64,000 bases of DNA. It comes from Alphaproteobacteria bacterium. GTDB taxonomy: Bacteria > Pseudomonadota > Alphaproteobacteria > Rhizobiales > GCA-2746425. A model generated the notes under the pieces. That model made no database searches. It was not told the origin of the DNA and saw only the letters and a list, made by a program, of their open reading frames with translations. Location: contig JANSWZ010000011.1 in NCBI GenBank assembly GCA_024743215.1, forward strand, positions 1-64,000, read 5' to 3'. The translations under genes were made by a program, and so were the position numbers. Of this stretch, positions 61,465 through 64,000 are shown piece after piece; positions within the stretch are counted from its first letter, which is position 1; the number at the start of each line of letters is the position of its first letter.

Positions 61465-61704
61465 GGGAGGCGCTCTAGCGCTCGGGAATCTTTTCCCTGC
61501 CACAAGACCCAATGCAGCGGATGGCACTGCCAAAAGCACTGCATCCGCGCCACCTGAAAAGGCGAGTTGAGGGGCTTTGCGCGGCGCTCTCCCTGCTCGG
61601 GAACGCAAAAACACAGCCCGCCCGCCAACTTCTGTCGTCAACAAAGCCCTCGACATGAGTGTCAAACTGATTTAGGTGTGCCATAAGCATTCTATAGTCC
61701 AATT

Positions 61705-61719
61705 CCTATTATTAATAGG
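61705..61719. promoter_or_regulatory. Phage repressor operator, palindrome
   Basis: CCTATTATTAATAGG: CCTATTA and TAATAGG pair around a single T. Another CCTAT half-site follows at 61726-61730. Located between the divergent operons, just before the repressor start. Confidence 0.65.
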
Positions 61720-61762
61720 TATTTTCCTATCAATCACAAGTCAACTGCTGTGAAGAAAAAAT

Positions 61763-62407
61763 ATGGATAAAATCAGAAAACGCCTCTCGCGGGAAATTGA
61801 ACTGCGCCAGATGGACATGAAGCAATTATCCCTGGCCCTTGGCAAAAACCATGCCTATGTGCAGCAGTTCCTCACAAGAGGGATTCCAGCCCGATTGAAA
61901 GAAGAAGATCGGCGCAAGCTCTCCGAATTGCTGGACATTCCCGAAAACGAATTGGGCGGGCCGGAACCGGCATCCAGCCCTGCGCGAGCGACACCTCAAT
62001 TCAGAACCATTACTGAATATGATATCCGCGCATCTGCAGGCGATGGCGCCCTCACCTCCGAAGAAAACGTTCGCTCACAATGGCCCTTTGATCCCTCTTA
62101 CCTATCTGATTTTCTTGGATTATCGACAAACGACCTTGCCATAATCGAAGTGCGCGGCGACAGCATGGAGCCCACCCTGTCCAGTGGAGACCGGGTGATG
62201 GTTCACCTTGCCGACAAGCAGATATCTCAACCTGGCATTTTCATCATTTACGATGGCGGCGGAACAGTCATCAAACGGGTGGAGAAAATACCGGGGCAAG
62301 ACAAGCTTGTGCTGATCTCTGACAACCCACTTCACACGCGCTATGAAATTTCCGGGGACGACGTACAGATCGTCGGGCGCGTTGTCTGGGCCGCAAAGAG
62401 GCTTTAA
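61763..62407 (+). CDS. Phage CI/LexA-like repressor with S24 peptidase domain
   Basis: 214 residues. The N-terminal HTH (MKQLSLALGKNHAYVQQFLTRG) binds operators. The C-terminal S24 domain has the nucleophile Ser134 in VRGDSMEPTLSSGDRVMVH and Lys171 in TVIKRVEKI; a self-cleavage Ala-Gly lies in RASAGDG (92-93). It is a RecA-inducible prophage repressor. Palindromic CCTAT-type sites lie both upstream and downstream of the gene, so it probably controls the divergent operon and the next gene. Confidence 0.87.
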   Translation: MDKIRKRLSREIELRQMDMKQLSLALGKNHAYVQQFLTRGIPARLKEEDRRKLSELLDIPENELGGPEPASSPARATPQFRTITEYDIRASAGDGALTSEENVRSQWPFDPSYLSDFLGLSTNDLAIIEVRGDSMEPTLSSGDRVMVHLADKQISQPGIFIIYDGGGTVIKRVEKIPGQDKLVLISDNPLHTRYEISGDDVQIVGRVVWAAKRL

Positions 62408-62472
62408 CCCCACGCCACACGAGAACACATAAATGCCTCTTGAGCAAACCAACATGATACGGAAACATCACG

Positions 62473-62488
62473 ATAGGATTTATCCTAT
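62473..62488. promoter_or_regulatory. Second repressor-type palindrome, upstream of the 110-residue gene
   Basis: ATAGGATTTATCCTAT: ATAGGAT and ATCCTAT pair around two bases; a CTCCTATCATG half-site follows. The shared TAGG/CCTA core ties it to the site at 61705-61719. Confidence 0.6.
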
Positions 62489-62545
62489 TTACTAAAAATA
62501 GTTTTTCTCCTATCATGCTGTATCGAAGCTGCCAGGAGGTCAAAA

Positions 62546-62878
62546 ATGGGAAAGCCTGACGCAATTGGTTATCTGGACCGAGTGTCGTTTGAAGACATAA
62601 TGATCCCCGACCTTGGAACGATGCTTTGGTTTGAAGCCGATTTCAGTGTCGAAGCCGATAACGGATCATACGCCTTTTTCGCACAGCAGATTTACACGCA
62701 ACAGGCCTCTCCTGAAGGAACCGAAGGTTACTTCCCAATTCCAACCAACACGGCAACACAAGTTTTTCTGGAACTGGAATTGCGCTGTTTCCTGCAATCC
62801 AGCCAAAAGGTTCAAGAACAGCTCTGTGAATTAGCCGACGGAGCAGGCCTGGAACATTGGCTCCATGTGGCAGCGTAG
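62546..62878 (+). CDS. Unknown 110-residue protein under repressor-type operator
   Basis: A small acidic protein without membrane segments; I recognise no family. A very good ribosome site (AGGAGGTCAAAA) precedes the ATG, and the operator at 62473 lies in its promoter. High translation and repressor control suggest a phage early gene, perhaps anti-repressor or host-takeover function; this is inference. Confidence 0.6.
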   Translation: MGKPDAIGYLDRVSFEDIMIPDLGTMLWFEADFSVEADNGSYAFFAQQIYTQQASPEGTEGYFPIPTNTATQVFLELELRCFLQSSQKVQEQLCELADGAGLEHWLHVAA

Positions 62879-63131
62879 GAGCCACAGACGAAACAAGAAA
62901 CTCTCGCAAAACACCTAAAAACGCATTCAAGAAAGCACTGAAATCACATACCGAAAACACAACCCTAAACATACAAGCCATTGTAAAATATAAGATTTTA
63001 TGAAAATTTACCTGCGAGATTTACTGGTGTGATTTGCCTGCTTTTGATGTATGTAGGCATGCGGCTGCCGATTTACCGGCAACAAGTTTGGGTGACCTAC
63101 CAACATAACCCTTCATTAGGACTGCTCATTC

Positions 63132-63833
63132 ATGACTTTATATGTCCCAAAGAGGCTTTTAAGGATTTTCCTGAAGGACAAGCTGATCATGTGGATCGAC
63201 CCTAGAAAGGTTCACCATCAGGTCGGCACCAGCAGACCGGAAAGTCGCAAAATCCGCGAAAAGTTTGCGCGAATGCAATCGAAAGGCAGGCTTACGACCA
63301 TTGCCCGGCGTCAAACGCTGCGTGTATCAAATGCATTGGAATCATTCGTTATCGATCCCGATTATTATGAGGACCTCATAGCATTTGAGAAGAACGAGAA
63401 ATACAACAGAGTCAGCGATATCACCAAACACCGAGGAGATTACAAGTCCTCTAAATGGTATTCGGATCTCATATGCGAACTGAGTGAACACGGCGTCGCC
63501 AAACATAAGAAAATCATGATGCGTTCTGAAAATGATGTTGATCACTTCATGAAATATTATGTTCTTTCAATGCTCGACAGCTTGGAACGAGATGGTTTTG
63601 ACCCGGCCAAAGGTGGGGGACTGGGAAAGGCTCTGATTGGCAAAGACGGCTTAATCCACAAATCGGGATCTGGTCACCACAGATTCTACGCCGCCAGAGT
63701 ACTGGGAATAAAACCGATCCCTGTCCTAATTGCTGGCGCACATGAGAATTGGTATCGCAAGAATATTGGCAGCAGATTTGCTCTGGAGAAGCTGAGGGCG
63801 GCACTTGGCGATGTCCAGGCAAAACACACATGA
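63132..63833 (+). CDS. ParB-like-motif protein, unknown
   Basis: 233 residues, basic at the N-terminus. The segment DGLIHKSGSGHHRFYAARVLGIKPIPVLIAG matches the ParB/sulfiredoxin-like G.HR pattern with the following hydrophobic strand. No partner gene was found. AGGA lies about 10 bases before the ATG. Could be a phage or mobile-element gene or an independent chromosomal one. Confidence 0.55.
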   Translation: MTLYVPKRLLRIFLKDKLIMWIDPRKVHHQVGTSRPESRKIREKFARMQSKGRLTTIARRQTLRVSNALESFVIDPDYYEDLIAFEKNEKYNRVSDITKHRGDYKSSKWYSDLICELSEHGVAKHKKIMMRSENDVDHFMKYYVLSMLDSLERDGFDPAKGGGLGKALIGKDGLIHKSGSGHHRFYAARVLGIKPIPVLIAGAHENWYRKNIGSRFALEKLRAALGDVQAKHT

Positions 63834-63912
63834 GGTTCGTACGCAATTCACCTGGAAAATTAGTTTCAGTCTTCCGATACCTTCAGCCACAAATCAGAAT
63901 TGTTGGCCCAAG

Positions 63913-64000
63913 CTAGGCAAACAAATCCGGCTTGTCAGACAGCACACTTTGTGCGCCATGCTCCAGGAAATAGCGGGCCTCTACAGGGTCATTTACTGTC
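63913..64000 (-). CDS. Glycerophosphodiester phosphodiesterase, C-terminal end (partial)
   Basis: The last 28 codons before a TAG at 63913-63915: TVNDPVEARYFLEHGAQSVLSDKPDLFA. This is the typical C-terminus of GDPD enzymes (W/TVND..EAR...G....I.SD.P). The rest lies outside the window. Confidence 0.75.
   Translation of the reverse strand, partial: TVNDPVEARYFLEHGAQSVLSDKPDLFA

Larger units (their letters stand above)
61349..61762. other. Divergent control region between phage operons
   Basis: 414 bases without a convincing gene; the ORFs through it (61123-61665, 61332-61628) are shadows. The right 60 bases carry the repressor operator; the left 300 bases form a GC-rich chain of hairpins that would be the 5' leader of the minus-strand operon. 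Confidence 0.6.

Noticed and set aside
61123-61665. 180-residue minus-strand ORF through the hairpin region
   Set aside because: Its last part is an off-frame reading of the small HTH and DnaA-like genes, and the first part covers the inverted repeats; composition is not protein-like.
1-64000. CRISPR array, tRNA or insertion sequence
   Set aside because: Looked for regular short repeats, T-loop GTTCGA patterns in intergenic DNA and transposase motifs; none found. A covariance search with tRNAscan-SE would settle the tRNA question.

Overview
The window looks like a chromosomal segment of an alphaproteobacterium, probably from the Hyphomicrobiales or a marine relative. The clues are the gene neighbourhoods: an ars operon built on aqpS and arsH, a BigR-type sulfur operon (pmpA/pmpB/blh), an imelysin/di-heme oxidoreductase iron cluster, tripartite tricarboxylate transporter (TTT) genes with AtuA/DUF4387, and an ECF42/DGPF pair. 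Base composition looks balanced over most of the window, with clearly AT-rich islands at about 3.5-4.0 and 4.9-6.8 kb. No tRNA, rRNA, CRISPR array or insertion sequence was recognised.

Region 1 (1-8.7 kb, minus strand) is the head-gene block of a podovirus-like prophage: terminase small and large subunits, then (leftward) a Bbp19-like protein, a scaffold protein and the start of the coat protein. Between the terminase and the Bbp19-like gene, where the portal gene is expected, lies an unusual cassette. It holds two large genes with unrelated N-terminal domains (one a GHSLGG lipase) and a nearly identical C-terminal region of about 285 residues. Each is preceded by a small single-pass membrane protein gene, and a broken third membrane gene lies further upstream. 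It resembles a polymorphic effector/immunity cassette with the constant part at the C-terminus, and it is the strongest candidate for an undescribed system here.

Region 2 (8.8-26.9 kb): a decayed small secreted-protein gene, a DUF1304 protein, an overlapping MFS / FAD-oxidoreductase / MnmM-like methyltransferase operon, a secreted SH3 protein, a four-gene imelysin iron operon, a secreted lysozyme-like protein, a YghU-type glutathione protein, a BCCT transporter, and an MFS gene with a DeoR regulator.

Region 3 (27-32 kb) is a sulfide/persulfide operon set: a BigR-like repressor divergent from a DUF2892 protein, pmpA, pmpB, blh, a DUF442 sulfurtransferase-like protein and a SulP permease. Region 4 (32-48 kb) carries lactate dehydrogenase, two PLP aminotransferases, ECF42 sigma with its DGPF partner, a GntR regulator with a perfect palindrome near it, a TauE exporter, a TctCBA-AtuA-DUF4387 operon, and a split Ada/Ogt DNA-alkylation repair pair. 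Region 5 (48-60 kb) carries a lipid kinase, the ars operon, and a peptide-type ABC importer that runs into an allophanate-hydrolase gene, with a divergent LysR regulator.

Region 6 (60-63.9 kb) is a second phage-like module: an S24/LexA-fold repressor flanked by palindromic operators, a divergent operon with a tiny HTH protein and a DnaA domain-IV-like protein behind a hairpin-rich leader, and two unknown genes. The window ends in the 3' end of a glycerophosphodiester phosphodiesterase gene.
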